In this document: piece by piece, positions 36,210 through 48,154 of the stretch
Position numbering within the stretch: position 1 is the stretch's first letter
Layout: each line of letters begins with the position of its first letter
Assembly (NCBI GenBank): GCA_031772625.1
Contig: CM062810.1
Span: forward strand, 872,297,650-872,361,649
Length of the DNA: 64,000 bases
Direction: 5' to 3'
Origin: Pinus tabuliformis
Lineage: Eukaryota > Streptophyta > Pinopsida > Pinales > Pinaceae
Position numbers and translations under genes: made by a program
Notes under the pieces: model-generated
Seen by the model: the letters and a program-made list of their open reading frames with translations, nothing else
The model's database searches: none
Told to the model about the DNA's origin: nothing

Positions 36210-37894
36210 TGTTGGAAATAATACTGAGAGGGGGGGGTGAATCAGTATTATCAGATCATTAAAACTTTTTCAATGCTCAGAAACATATACGCTACTTCCG
36301 TTAAGTGAACCCGCGTGTACACGCTACTGTGTCTAAAGAAACCAGCGTATATCCAAAAATCTTATGATTCAGTTAGCTTAGTCTTCAGTAAATACATCAG
36401 ATCATTATTAAGCATATTAACAGTAAACAGGTGCAGAATAACAGAACAGAACATCACACAAGAGCCACACACATGAACACAAAGATATAAGGTGGAAACC
36501 CAATGTGGGTGAAAACCACCTGCTGCAAGTCATCTCAATCTTCTTCTTAATAAGAAAATCCTTTTACAATATTTGTACTGGTGCAGTCTTATACCAGTAC
36601 AGGAGCTACAACCCCCTTTGCTCTTGTACTAGCCGATCCATTTACTAGTACACAGGCTGCTACCTGCTACAATGCTCCAAAGATCTCCTTTAGCTTTTGT
36701 ACTAGCTTAGATACTAGTACGTAGGTGCTTGCCTACAATCTTCTCACCTTCAGGTACCACGTTTCATCAATTTTCAGACTGGATACACTGAAGCACAACA
36801 CATAATCTGAAAGGCCACTTTTCATCCAATTTTCATACTGGACCCATAACTATCATTGAAGCTCAAAGAAATCATCAAACCCTGAATCACTGAAACCCTG
36901 TTAACAACAGTCACCAGAACACAGAGCAGACACAGAACTCTGTAATAACCATCAGATCCATCTGCAACTTCAAATATCAAGCTTTACAATGTATACGCTA
37001 CTTCGATGAATCAAACCCGCGTGTATACGCGCTTTTGCCAAAGACAACCCGCGTACAGATCTAAAATAATTTCTCTTAACTTGCAGCTGTACCAGACATC
37101 AGTCATACTCATAACACTTATAGAACAATACATGCGTCAGTATGTAGATCTAGAATAAGCATCATAAAGATAGTTCATTTCAAACCATTTGATCCCGATC
37201 TCTCCTTAGATCTTGTTCTCCATCAACCGGTGAGATCTCTCCTTAGCTCAGATCAAGCAATGCATCATCAACCCATAACCCTGCATACTGGATCTAATGC
37301 TTCATCAGATATTCAAGACATTTCAGATACACTTGCCTAATGATTTCCTTCTCCTTATATAGCCTTAGGCCTTGTTCAATACCAAGGGCCACAACCATAG
37401 GAATCCAATACCATCAACTTCAAAACTAGGGATCAACACGTCCGTCGAGACACCAAGGTCCAAAACCATAGGCACAATTTCCAAGGAATAACTGTCGTGG
37501 ACCAAAGATAGGTTTTCCATATACACGCTCTTTTACTGAAGCAAACCTGCGTGTACACGCGACTTGGCTTAATGAACCTGCGTGTATGAACTTTCTCTTC
37601 TTCTTATAGTCTGATCATCAATTCCTTGCTGCTGTCCTTCTGCACTATGATTTCTCATCAGTGTGGTTTGCGATCAAGGACAACACTTGTCTCATAATGC
37701 CAACAATCTCCCCCTTTGGACTTGATGGCAAAGCTAACTTGTCACACTTAGAACTATCATCTGATTCCTTTGAGCCGTCCTCCATTAGTCACATCTGATA
37801 TCTCTTCTGAAGATTCATCCAGTTATACATAAGTGAGATATTCTTCTATGAGAGGGTTGCCATCAAGTACAACACATGCATCATAATGCCAACA
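36210..37894 (-). repeat. Element C 5' LTR
   Basis: 1685 bp; it differs from the 3' LTR by about 13 substitutions and one base deletion (near 37567). TATA-like GCTATATAAG on the minus strand at 37354-37363. Confidence 0.95.
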
Positions 37895-37899
37895 TAAAT

Positions 37900-39156
37900 T
37901 GTAGCTTAACATAGAAAACTTAATGTGCACATGAGAGAAGAGGAGAAACACATAAAGCATGAAATAAGACAACAAGACTTGATACTAGAGTTCGTCCAAC
38001 TTGGACTATGTCTCCGGACCCTACTCGATCAATGGGGAGGCCTTCATTCATTAAGTGGCATGAGAAAGAAGAGTACAAGCATCAATTACAAAAAGGAGTT
38101 TTATACCTCCATACTGAAAAATGGCCAAAAAATGCAGAACTCTGATGGAGAAATGAACAGCGCCATTGCATTCATCATGTTGAGAAGTGCTGAAACCATA
38201 TAAAATTTGTCAAATTCTGACAAAGTGAAAATTTGGCCCTCCTACAAAATTCTACCTCAAACTGTGTGCACTGCCTTCTCCTCTGGGCGCACTGACAAAC
38301 TATGTTTAAATAAAATATTGGTCGCGAATTATTCAAGGAAAACATTGTAGCACAGTTGGTGGAAAGTCTAGTTAATATGGAGGAGGTCGGGCGGTCAAAC
38401 CCCGCCTCCTCCTTTTTGCATAACAAAATCTTTTTTAATACATTATAAATGATATTTTTGTTTAAATCAAATTTTTGGTTGGGTTAGGCCTGCCTTGGGC
38501 GGCCCACCCACCATACCTACCTCCCGTCAGCATTTGTAATAAGTTTCATGTTGGGCGTGGTTGGGTCCGTGCCCCAAGGGTCGGCCCACCACCCACTATA
38601 TTCAATGTCGTGGGTTGTTGAGCCCCGTTCCGTGGGATCCGTTGGGAGTTCCGTGGTGTGGGGTGGTGGGGTCATGGCCGCCCACCCCAGTTTGTTTACA
38701 CAGTTTCATGGGAGGGGCCAGGGGTCGTGGCCCACCCCTCCACCAATTTTTATGTGGTGCGGATAAGGGGTGGCGGGGTTGGTGGCCCACCACCTTTTTT
38801 TTTTATTTTTTTGTTATATAAAAACAAACTATGCATTTTTGGAAATTCGGTTTTGGACCAAAGGAGTCTTTTTAACGAGGCCACGATTTTGCCCGAAATC
38901 TGGCCAGAGTTGGCCGGATTCTGTCTACTGGAAAAATTCCGAATTGTGCCTTCATTAATCCTGCCCAATCATCAAAAAGTCAACCCAACTTTGACTGACT
39001 CTATATCCTTCATCCGGACTCGGATTGCAGTGTCGTTCATACCGTTAGAATTAGGGTGACAAGCACTTCGATCTGATGTCAATTTTATCACCTTTCTGCC
39101 ACTTTGAATTTTGAGCCTTTTCCATGTTACTGGTTTTTGGAGATCCTCTTGGATCA
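37900..39156 (-). repeat. Element D 3' LTR, part 2
   Basis: Remainder of the left LTR after element C. It aligns with 41525-42704, with about 70 bp (around 38650-38730) absent from the right copy. It ends TGGATCA. It contains the tRNA-like cassette at 38348-38417 and GC-rich GGTGGCGGG/GGCCCACCACC stretches. Confidence 0.88.
38348..38417 (+). other. tRNA-like Pol III promoter cassette in D LTR
   Basis: An A-box-like TAGCACAGTTGG (38348-38359) is followed by a B-box-like GGTCAAACCCC (38393-38403). The B box sits in the loop of a strong stem, GGAGGAGG (38379-38386) with CCTCCTCC (38405-38412), and TTTTT follows at 38413. The other LTR has the same layout at 41969-42038. It lies antisense to the element. 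It may be a captured tRNA or SINE head; transcription is not shown. Confidence 0.45.
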
Positions 39157-39165
39157 ATCCTCCCC
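39157..39165 (-). other. Element D polypurine tract (candidate)
   Basis: On the minus strand GGGGAGGAT abuts TGATCC of the left LTR. It is short, and its upstream neighbour AGCG is not pure purine. Confidence 0.5.
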
Positions 39166-39559
39166 GCTGAGGAGCTTTTAGACCCCAAAAGCATTTACAC
39201 TTAGCACACTGTTTGTGTCCTTTCAACCCACACTTTCGATCACCTACATGCAAAACTAGTACATTTTTTTTTTTAATCATGCACACCACACATGACTTAA
39301 CAACCCTTCCTTGCCAAGAGTTTATAGCACTCATTCCTTGGCCAAGGATTACATAAAAAGTAATCAATACCTCAACTACTAGTAAAGAAAGGCCAAAATA
39401 TCATTGTTGCGTTTTGAAGTGATAAGAAACACACCATCACTTTTACATTTACTTGCAACGTATGATTTACAATGGTGGCCATAACAAGCTACTACCTTAG
39501 AAAAACCAACTTAACAAAGTAGACCACCATGAATGGGGTGGTTTCATTTGCTGAACATG

Positions 39560-41265
39560 TTAACCTTTCGGCTCCTCCAGTGATGTTTCCAGACCATGGA
39601 ACATCGGACATGCAGTTTGTTGGTGTCCCTCTTCATTGCAATGGCTACAATGATTCATTTTCCTCCAAACTTTCAAGGTTGCCTTGGGGCGCTTTCCCCT
39701 GGTGTTCCTCCGATAAGTGTTTATGGGGCCCCCACTATTGCTGGACTATGAGGAGGGAATTTCATCGTCTGTCGTTGGTTGGTTACTAGTTGTATTGGAG
39801 CTTTCTCCCATTTCCTTTCTGGTATATCCAAGTCTTGCACGACGCGACAATTCCTCGACTTCGATGGGGTTTACGATGCCTTGGCCTTTGATGTTGAGGC
39901 CCTTTCCCTAATACCCCATCTTCTTCAATAGTTTGGATCCAATCCCTGTAGTATGTTTTTCAAAAGCAGCGAATTCATCATCATGAAAATCATATGAAAT
40001 CAAGGAATCACTTTTTACCTCCGGATAGCGATGCTGCAGCTTTTCCAAGGCCTCATCCTTGGCTTGCAACTGGCATAGTAATCTTTGTTTTTCTTCCCTT
40101 GCCTCCTATAGAAGCCTCCTTAGCTCAACATTCTCTACTTGGATGCGGTGGTTGATCTCCTCAAGTTCTTGGAGTCCTACTGCGAGGAGTGCCCTTTTCG
40201 TTATGTCTATTGAAATCCTTGATTCATGGCCAGAATCAGACCCCAAATCTATGGGTCCTCTTGCCGCAATCCCAAGGGCTGCAAACTTCATTTCATCGCT
40301 GGAATTAGACCCCAAGTCAATGGGCTTACCTCGTGCAAATCCTGCAGCTGCAACCTTCTCATCTTCCTCTGACTCAGAATCTTGGTTTCGTTGCATGGTG
40401 GTGACGACCTTCTGCTTCCCCTTTCTATCATTCCTTTCAGGTCTCAACTCAGGGTGCAACTTCCAGCAATTTTCTTCACCATGCCCCTCTTTCTCACAAT
40501 GTGTACAAGAGGGCTTTGCTCTCCTTCTCTTGGCTGTTGTGGCTCTCTTTTTGTGGTCATCCCATTCGGGTGTTCCCCTGTTTTCCAGATGAATGGCCTT
40601 TACACTAGCCGAGTCAATGGTAGTGGGTTCAAACAATAATAAAGAATGTCTAATGTAACTATGTAATGATCCAATATACTTAGTTACTTCTTCAAGTGAA
40701 TCAAGTGCAATGTCCAAATTAAGTGCTTGTTTTCTAAACTCCTCGATAAAGCTTTGAACATCCTGACCTCTGCCTTTCCTTAAGTATTTCGAATCCATTA
40801 AGGCTTTTTGCTTGTAACCAAAGGGATAAAATTATTCCTTTAATGCAGAAACGAAACTAGGCCATGAGGAAAGAAGATTACCCACACTTTTACTGCTTCG
40901 CAATTTTCTCTCCCACCTGATGAGCACGGTGCCACTTAGTAGAAGAGAGGCCAACTGAATCTTTGCTTCATCCTCTTTGATCTGTTGAATCCTGCAATAC
41001 ATCTCAATCTGCCTAATCCAGTTATTGAGATTTTCTGCATTACTTTCACCATTATACAAGGAAGATCAAATTTGACATCTAATTTAAAGAAAGGTTTCTT
41101 AGATGCACCCTTTGAATTTCTCCAATGATGATGATGAGAGAAAGAAAATCTTTCACTCATGGAAGGAGAAGGAGGGGGTTCTTCTTCACCATTTCCATGC
41201 ACTGAACCTTGTTCTTCTGCCCTTTTCCCTTCTGCTTTCTCCAGTCTTGAAAGCAACTAACCTAC
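39560..41265 (-). pseudogene. Element D gag with two distant zinc knuckles
   Basis: The minus frame starts near 41270 (an ATG just upstream of LLSRLEKAEGKR, with a TAG before LLSRL). A gag core follows (KFDLP; MYNGESNAENLNNWIRQIE; LSGTVLIRWERKL). A one-base frame change lies near 41065 and a TAA at 40834-40832. The long open block 40798-40106 has IEEFRKQALNLDIALDSLE and a first CCHC knuckle CTHCEKEGHGEENC (about 40500). A duplicated motif follows (GKPIDLGSNSSDE and RGPIDLGSDSGHE). Further downstream, after stops, a second knuckle CSHCNEEGHQQTAC lies near 39655-39614. No protease or RT follows. The pattern is a gypsy-type gag. Confidence 0.78.
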
Positions 41266-41452
41266 ATTTTTTGTCATTGCATGGAAGGTTTTGTAGAAAT
41301 TGAGCTCCTCTTCATGATGAGCCTCTTCATCTGTTATGTTTCTCCTTCGATGTGCATGCCCCGCTTCGAGATCAAAAGACTTTAGTTTCCCTTTGCCTCT
41401 TCGGAGTCTATTTCTTGTTAGCATACAAACATGCAATTCACATCTAAAAAGA

Positions 41453-41467
41453 CCTACTTTGAGGCCA
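41453..41467 (-). other. Element D primer-binding site (candidate)
   Basis: On the minus strand TGGCCTCAAAGTAGG starts two bases after the LTR end. It begins with TGG as required, but the tRNA was not identified. Confidence 0.35.
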
Positions 41468-41469
41468 CT

Positions 41470-42704
41470 TGATCCAAGATCTTTTGCTTATAGATGTATT
41501 AAAGAATTACATGCATAAATTGTAGCTTAACATAGGAAACTTAATGTGCACATGAGAGAAGAGGAGAAACACATAAAGCATGAAAGAAGACAGCAAGACT
41601 TGATAACAGAGTTCATCCGACTTGGACTACGTCTCCGGGCCCTGCTTGATCAATGGGGAGGCCTTCATTCATTAAGTGGCATGAGAAAGAAGAGTACAAG
41701 CATCAGTTACAAAAAGGAGTTGTATACCTCCATACTGAAAAATGGCCGAAAAATGCATAACTTTGAGGGAGAAATGGACAGCGCCATTGTGTTTGTGGTT
41801 TTGAGAAGCGCTAAAACCATATAAAATTTGTCAAATTCTGACAAAGTGAAGATTTGGCCCTCTTGCAAAATTCTACCTCGAACTGCGTGAACTGCCTTAT
41901 CCTCTGGGTGCACTGTCAAACTACGTTTAAATAAAATATTGGTGGCGGATTCTTCAAGGAAACCGTTGTAGCGCGGTGGGTGGAAAGTCCAGTTAATATG
42001 GAGGAGGTCGAGTGGTCAAACCTCACCTCCTCCTTTTTGCATAACAAAATATTTTTTTTAATACATTATAAATGATACTTTTGTTTGAATCAAATTTTTG
42101 GTTGGGTTGAGCCCACCTTGGGTGGCCCGCCCACCATACCTACCTCTCGCTAGTGTTTGTAATAAGTTGCATGCTAAGTGTGGTTGGGACCGTGCCCCAA
42201 GGGTCGGCGCACCACCCACTATATTCAATGTCATGGGTTGTTGAGCCCTGTTCTGTGGGATCCGTTGGGAGTGGTCAGGGGTCATGGCCCACCCCTCCAC
42301 CAATTGTTATGTGGTGTGGATAAGGGGTGGCGGTGTTGGTGGCCCGCCACCCTTTTTTTTGTTATATAAAAACAAACTATGCAGTTTTGGAAATTCGGTT
42401 TTGGACTGAAGGAGTCCTTTTAACGAGCCCACGATTTTGCCCAAACTCTGGCCGAAGTTGGCTGGATTCCGTCCACTGGAAAAAGTCCAAATTGTGCCTT
42501 CATTAATCTTGCCGAGTCATCAAAAAGTCAACCCAACTTTGACTGCCTCTATCTCCTTCATCCAAACTTGGATTGGACTGTCATTCGTACCATTAGAATC
42601 AGGGCGACGAGTACTTCGATCTGATGTCAAGTTCATCACCTTTCTGCCACTTTGAATTTCAAGCCTTTTCCATGTCACTGGTGTCTGGAGATCCCCCTGG
42701 ATCA
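41470..42704 (-). repeat. Element D 5' LTR
   Basis: 1235 bp, TGATCCA to TGGATCA, followed by the CTAAG duplication. It shares the tRNA-like cassette (41969-42038) with the left LTR and lacks about 70 bp of it. Confidence 0.9.
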
Positions 42705-45513
42705 CTAAGTTATTTATCCTCTCATTCATCTTAGTTGACTTCCGAACCTCATCTTTGTGCATAATCTGTGCCATTTCCTTCTCATCCTCTAGACTCCTTA
42801 ACTATTCTTTTAGTCTATTTATTTCAGAGGTCTGAATGGACATGTCCTCCATTGCTTTGACCAATTTGCTTGCCTCATCACCTGATTGAGCTGCCGCTAT
42901 CGTTGATCCTGTTGCTGATGTAGATGTTGTTGCAATTGGAAGTGTTGTAGACAGTGGAGCTATAGGAGCCAATGAAGCTGCCATGGTGGATGGTACTGTT
43001 GTAGTGACTATTGGAATGGTACTGGCAGTGGCAGCCTCAAGGCTAGCCTGTTTCAGTTGTATTAAGTTGTCCAACTCTTTCTCCATTTCTTTCAATTGGT
43101 CATTAAGTTGTAGAACAAGGTCCATCATTTCCTCCTTCTGAGTTTGTCTATCAAGGACCTCCTTGGTGTGTGGATGTTCTGAATGAGGCAGCTTTAATTA
43201 TTTTTTGAGAGTAGTAATATCTTAATTCTTCTTTTTTATTAATTTCTCGGCAGCCATGACATCATTGGGATCATGCCAAAGCTCAACCACCAAGTCTTCG
43301 AGTGACTTGATTCTGTTGTCCTTGGCTTGTGAGGAGGCCTTTTCAAGTTTGTACTGTGCAATAATATTATCCAATGAACTTTGAAGTTTGTGCACAGTCA
43401 TAGCTTTATTTGTCATGGTGGAATATATCATCTCACCTGCCTGCTTATGGAACTCAATTTGGTCAATGGGGTGAACATCCCTGGCTAAAACTTCAAAGTC
43501 TGTTTTCTTATAGTCTGCTGATGATCTTGGTTGTTGGACTATAGGTTGCATGAATGTCATTTGCATCTTCCCAGTCTTAATGTCAAAGGCTGACATTAAC
43601 CTATTTTGATTTGCAGGTGTTTACTTGAAGTACTGGGCATAAGTCTCAGCCTTCAATGTCTCATTCCTCAACTTAATTTCCTTGTACATTTCTTTAATAT
43701 ATTTCTCTTTATCCACAAGCTTGGTGGATGGAGAGACTTCAATGCTGAGTTGTTTCTCAATAAGTTAAGTGTTTGATGTAGAACGCTGGTGTGTTTCTTC
43801 TTAAGCTGTTGGGCCTTTGCTCCTTCCCACCATTGTGTCAGTGTCAGTGATTTCCACTGTTCCAATGGTGTCTTCTTGTTTAGTTACAGGATTAAGCTTG
43901 GGCCTCTTCCTGTAACTGATCTCAAATTGGTCATCTGTGGTTTCCATGGCTAAACTAGAACCTTCTTCCCTGGTTCTCTTTGCATTTCTGTCTTCATTGG
44001 CTGGAGTCTACAAAATAGGAGGAATATTCATCTGTTCTCCTAGGGCTGGAACCTGCAGAAAGGAACTAGTATCAATCTGCTTTTCCACATCTATTAATGT
44101 ATTCTCCACATCTACTACAGTACTGTCCATATCTATCAAAGTGTTTTCCAACCATTCTGACTAGTTGGAAAATCTCTCAATGTCTGGCTTGGGATGATGT
44201 ATGAAAGGACCCAATTTGACTTTGAGCCTTAGTTTATTTATGACTCCATGAGGGTCATATTGCCACATAAAACTATTCTTGAAATTCATCTGCTGTAGAA
44301 TCTTATCGGCCTCTGGTCCAGCTTCCCTATTATTACAAATAAAGGGGCCCAATTGGTTTTTCATTTTAAATTGAGTCTTCTTCTTGGCTGACAGGAAATT
44401 AACTTCATCAGAGTTTATAATCTGCCTAAAGTACTCTAATGCAAATATCCTCATGGGGAGGTATTTGGGCAACTTATAGGGAGCTAGTTGGCATCCATAT
44501 ATCCTGATCTCTGTGTGGTCTTGGTATAGATACCAGTCTCCCACTTTACTGTTCTTTTCCAACTGTAAAACCCTTTTAATTTCCTAACTGATCCTGGGTT
44601 GATAGCTACTGGTTAGCATGTTTATAACAGGATGCACAAATGAATCAATGAAGTATTTGTAAGTAAATACAGTGAAATACATTTGGATCAATGGTGTCTA
44701 ATAGATGACTGATCTTTGATTTCCTTTGGTTTCTAACTTCTAAATGTTGATTGGAAACTTGTCTGATTGATAGTACATGAACATGTGAAACAAAACTGAA
44801 GAGTATTTGAATACTCTCTCATTTGGTAGTCTAATGAATTGTTCATGAATTATGTCTGCTATGAACTGAGCATAGTTATAAATTATAGCAGGAGGCTTGC
44901 CTGGGCAAAAGATAGAAAGGAAAGCCAAGACAACCTCATCCACATGTTCATTTGTGGTGTACCCTAAAATGCAGGAGAGCATGGTTATGATTTGTCTGCC
45001 TCTCTCAGAAAAAATGGTGGCAGCAAAAGGAGGACTATCAGTAGGAGTATGAGACTCCTCTAGGATGAAAGTTTGAAAAATCTGGGCGATCTTGTGCAGG
45101 TTTAGCTTGGTATAGAGGTCAAGCAAGCCTTTAATTGAAAGTGGAGTCTCATTTTGGCTTGGCTGGATTTGTAGCATTTGATTAATAGATTCTACTGTAA
45201 TGGTGAACAAAATCTGCTGATCAAGTGTGACTATAGCTCTCTGACTTGGAATATAGTAGGCTTAGCAGAAGTGGATGATTTCTGGGAATTGGTGCACCTG
45301 TGGGAAACAATACTTGGGAAAATTTGACTCCCAAAGGTGAATTTCATCATTCTGGTTTAAAAACTTGTCTTTACTCCAGCAGTGGATTTTCAGTAGGTAG
45401 GCAAGGGAAATAGTATCTTTAATTTGAAAGTCTCTATCGGCTAACGCAAGGTGGTCAATATCCAGGTGAGGGGTTTGCAGGGGTCTTACATCCAGAGAGG
45501 TTTGGGAAGCCAT
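42705..45513 (-). pseudogene. Split ORF E, N-terminal segment
   Basis: This is the first and largest part of a minus-strand coding-like sequence. A likely start is the ATG at 45513 (MASQTSLDVRPLQ). One frame holds without any shift for 2.8 kb. It contains a globular part (LLKIHCWSKDKFL; ILGYTTNEHVDEVVLAFLS; GDWYLYQDHTEIRIYGCQLA; LPKYLPMRIFALEYFRQII). A polar linker with NAKRTREEG and KRPKLNP follows, possibly nuclear-targeting. Then come a helical region (LQSSLDNIIAQYKLEKASSQ), a coiled coil (LQLNDQLKEMEKELDNLIQL) and a Thr/Ser/Ala/Pro-rich linker. Twelve in-frame stops, all TAG or TAA, include 45262, 44740, 44161, 43222 and 42802. Family not recognised; it could be a gag-like ORF of an undescribed element. 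No LTRs were found around it. Confidence 0.6.
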
Positions 45514-48154
45514 AATTGGGTTTAATGAATTTAATTATGCTTTCTGTGGCTTTGGGAGTAAGGTTTAGGAGCTCTGGATAGTGGGAGGGTAATTTCAATC
45601 TGTAAAAAAGGGTTTAGGATGTACAGTAGGTTTCTCTTCAATTCAGGAAGGTTTTTTAGTTAATTTAATTAATTAACCATTCAATAATTATTGTGTATTT
45701 TTCAAATTCACAGGACCATTCTGATTTTTCCAAGAATACCTGGAAATTGGCAATTTGATGTGCAGATGGGGTTCTGTGGTAGCTGCAAAGGGTACTGAGG
45801 CTTGAACTAGATATTTGTTGCTTCAATTTGGTGTCCACAACGTCTTCAGATGGTAATTGGTGGCTGAATTGGTCGCTCAGAGGTTCTGGGTGTCACAATT
45901 GGTTTACAGCGGTTTGCAGTGAAAAACGAGCAAAAAGAGCAATTTGAGACTTTTTCGGCCTTTTAACCAATAACGGTTACATTTTGGTGCAGAATTTGGA
46001 AAATGAACAGTGGGCAGTTTTTGGTTTAGGCAGGGAGGTGGTTTTGTGCGATATCGTATCGCTTTTGGATGGTGAGCAGTATTTTTTGTGAGCACACGAT
46101 ATAACCTGGTGCCACCACGTAGCAGAATAGTGCCCAACCAAAACCATGAATCTCGCGTGCTCTTGGGTTGTCAATGGTCGGACAATGAATCTGCGCGATA
46201 TGGTTGTGCACCATTAGATTTGGGGGTAGGAGATCGGAGGGATATCGCACAGTTGAGTTGCACAGACGAAGTCAGAAAAGTGGTTGGCAGGGCCCTAGGT
46301 TTAATTACAAAGAATTGTAATTAATTAATAAATAATGTCGAGATTTAATATAAGCAATGAGCTAATAAAAGTGGGACCATCGGTTATGTGGCGGGCCTTT
46401 TTAGCTGCACCAAGGGTTGGTGGGTTAAAAAAGGGTATCGGGGAAATATAAAGTGGGGACGCTAATTACATAATGTGGGGGAATAGTAAATAAAAACTTA
46501 AGATAAAGGGTTTTTATGGGTTTTTAAGAGGAAAAGGAAATTAATAATGGGGGAAGGTGATATTTGTAATGGGGAATGGGTTTCACACTAGGGAAGGGGT
46601 TTTGGGAAGGCAGAATGATTTTTGAAGGGAAATATATAGGGAAATGTGTGAAATCATGGGGTAAATGTCAAAATGAGGAGGAAGGGTATTTATAAGTAAT
46701 GAAGGAATAATGGGAGGAATTAGTAAATAAGTATGTGGGCGTGTAGTGAAATGAGGGGAAATTAGTAAACAAGCTTTGGTGAATATCCTTTCTTTTTCAC
46801 AATTCCTCTTCCACATGAAAAATAGGATTTAGCATGATGATTGTGCTTTTGACTTAGCAACATTGTGCATTTGCAACATTTCTTCTACCTACCTTTATCT
46901 AACCCAACATTTTCTCTTCATTTTAATGGGTGCAGTTGAGCTTGCTAACCCTTTATTTCTTTTTCTTTTGATAAGCAAACTATCTAATTCTAACCTTATT
47001 ACTTCCAATGGCTCAGATTAAACTGATGAGCTCATTATTATTCTCTACCTAACTATTGATCTGCCAAGGTTAAACAGTTTGGCTATATCTTTATTATGTA
47101 TCTATCAACATGAAATTTAAACCATAAATGAGTCAAGATTAAAGTATTTGACCATCATGGATTGTGCCATTTTTGACAAGTTGCACACAATCTTATATTA
47201 CAAAGTAGAACAAAAGGACTGGCATTTGAATTTGCACACTTTCATGATCTATTTTTATTCTCTTTTTTGGGGTTCATATTTTTTACTTTTTTTTTATCTT
47301 TTTGTCCCTTGATTATTCTTTTAGGACATACCCTGTTTACATTTTTAAATTTTTAATATGGCAAACATTTTACAGAAAGCAAAAATATGTACAATATTAC
47401 AAGACTAACCATAGCCAATTCAAAAATTATGAATCATATTATTATAGGACCCTTACACTACCCAAACAACTAAATATACATGAATAGTGCCCTAAAACCT
47501 AGTCTATTGATGAATCCCACCATCTCAACGCTAATAATAAGGCACATATATAAACAAACCACCATCCCTAGAACGTCATATTTGAAGGAAAATAAATATT
47601 TTAAACATATTTAATGGTGAATAAATATTTAGATAAATAAAAAAGAATTTACATTATAAATTTAACAATTTAATGTTTAAGTATAAATGTTACCTATCAT
47701 ACTCGTTAAAAGCGCTCTGTACCATAGATATTAAGTAAGATATGTCTAAAATTGTTTAAACAAAGGACATTATTTGAAATTACTTATACTTTTTATTTAT
47801 ATATATAAATGGTTAATGATTTAATGGTCATTCTTTTAAATTTGAGAAATCACAGATTTTTTCATAATTTTGTATTTTGATATCCAATATATAATTAAAT
47901 ACTTTATTTTAAAATCCAAAATTATTATAATTTAAATATAAATATGAAAGAAAGAAAGAATAGAGCGCTGCAAAATTATTAAGAAGCGCATTAAGTCTTT
48001 TTATTATTGATGAGAAGCACGACCGAACATATTTTAAGAAAAAATTACCAAGGGAAAAAAGATTGGTCAAAGAAAACAAAGGTGGAACAATTTGATATTT
48101 TACCATTTTTAATCAAATGGAAAATGGCAGCGATGAAAAACAACTGGCCAGCCA
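45514..48154. other. Non-coding region upstream of ORF E
   Basis: Close to ORF E (45900-46320) there are repeated GATATCG/CACGATATA palindromic strings. 46330-46800 is purine-rich on the plus strand (GGGAAGG, GGGGAATGGG). From 46800 on it is AT-rich with no gene. I found no LTR, primer-binding site or promoter that would define the 5' end of ORF E. Confidence 0.5.

Larger units (their letters stand above)
31332..37894 (-). mobile_element. Element C: gag-only copia-like (Sirevirus-type) LTR element
   Basis: Two LTRs of 1686 and 1685 bp (TGTTGG...CCAACA) differ at about 14 positions (about 0.8%). Perfect TAAAT target duplications lie at 31327-31331 and 37895-37899. An initiator-Met-type primer-binding site on the minus strand follows the right LTR, and a polypurine tract precedes the left one, so the element reads right to left. 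The 3.2-kb inside encodes one gag-like protein with a coiled coil and three CCHC knuckles, and no pol. Multiplied purine tracts and repeated palindromes in the non-coding parts recall Sireviruses. It is nested in element D and young. Confidence 0.93.
31281..42704 (-). mobile_element. Element D: gag-only LTR element
   Basis: The LTR edges read TGATCCA and TGGATCA, perfect inverted ends. CTAAG target duplications lie at 31276-31280 and 42705-42709. Without nested element C it is about 4.86 kb: LTRs of about 1.3 and 1.24 kb and 2.3 kb inside. The internal part holds a damaged gag with two zinc knuckles on the minus strand; no protease, RT or integrase was found. LTR divergence is about 8-10% by eye, mostly transitions. 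It fits a TR-GAG type non-autonomous retrotransposon with a gypsy-like gag, and it inserted in split ORF E. Confidence 0.88.

Noticed and set aside
24740..45513. ORF E as a functional host gene
   Set aside because: It has about 14 stops and two large insertions and could not be expressed intact.
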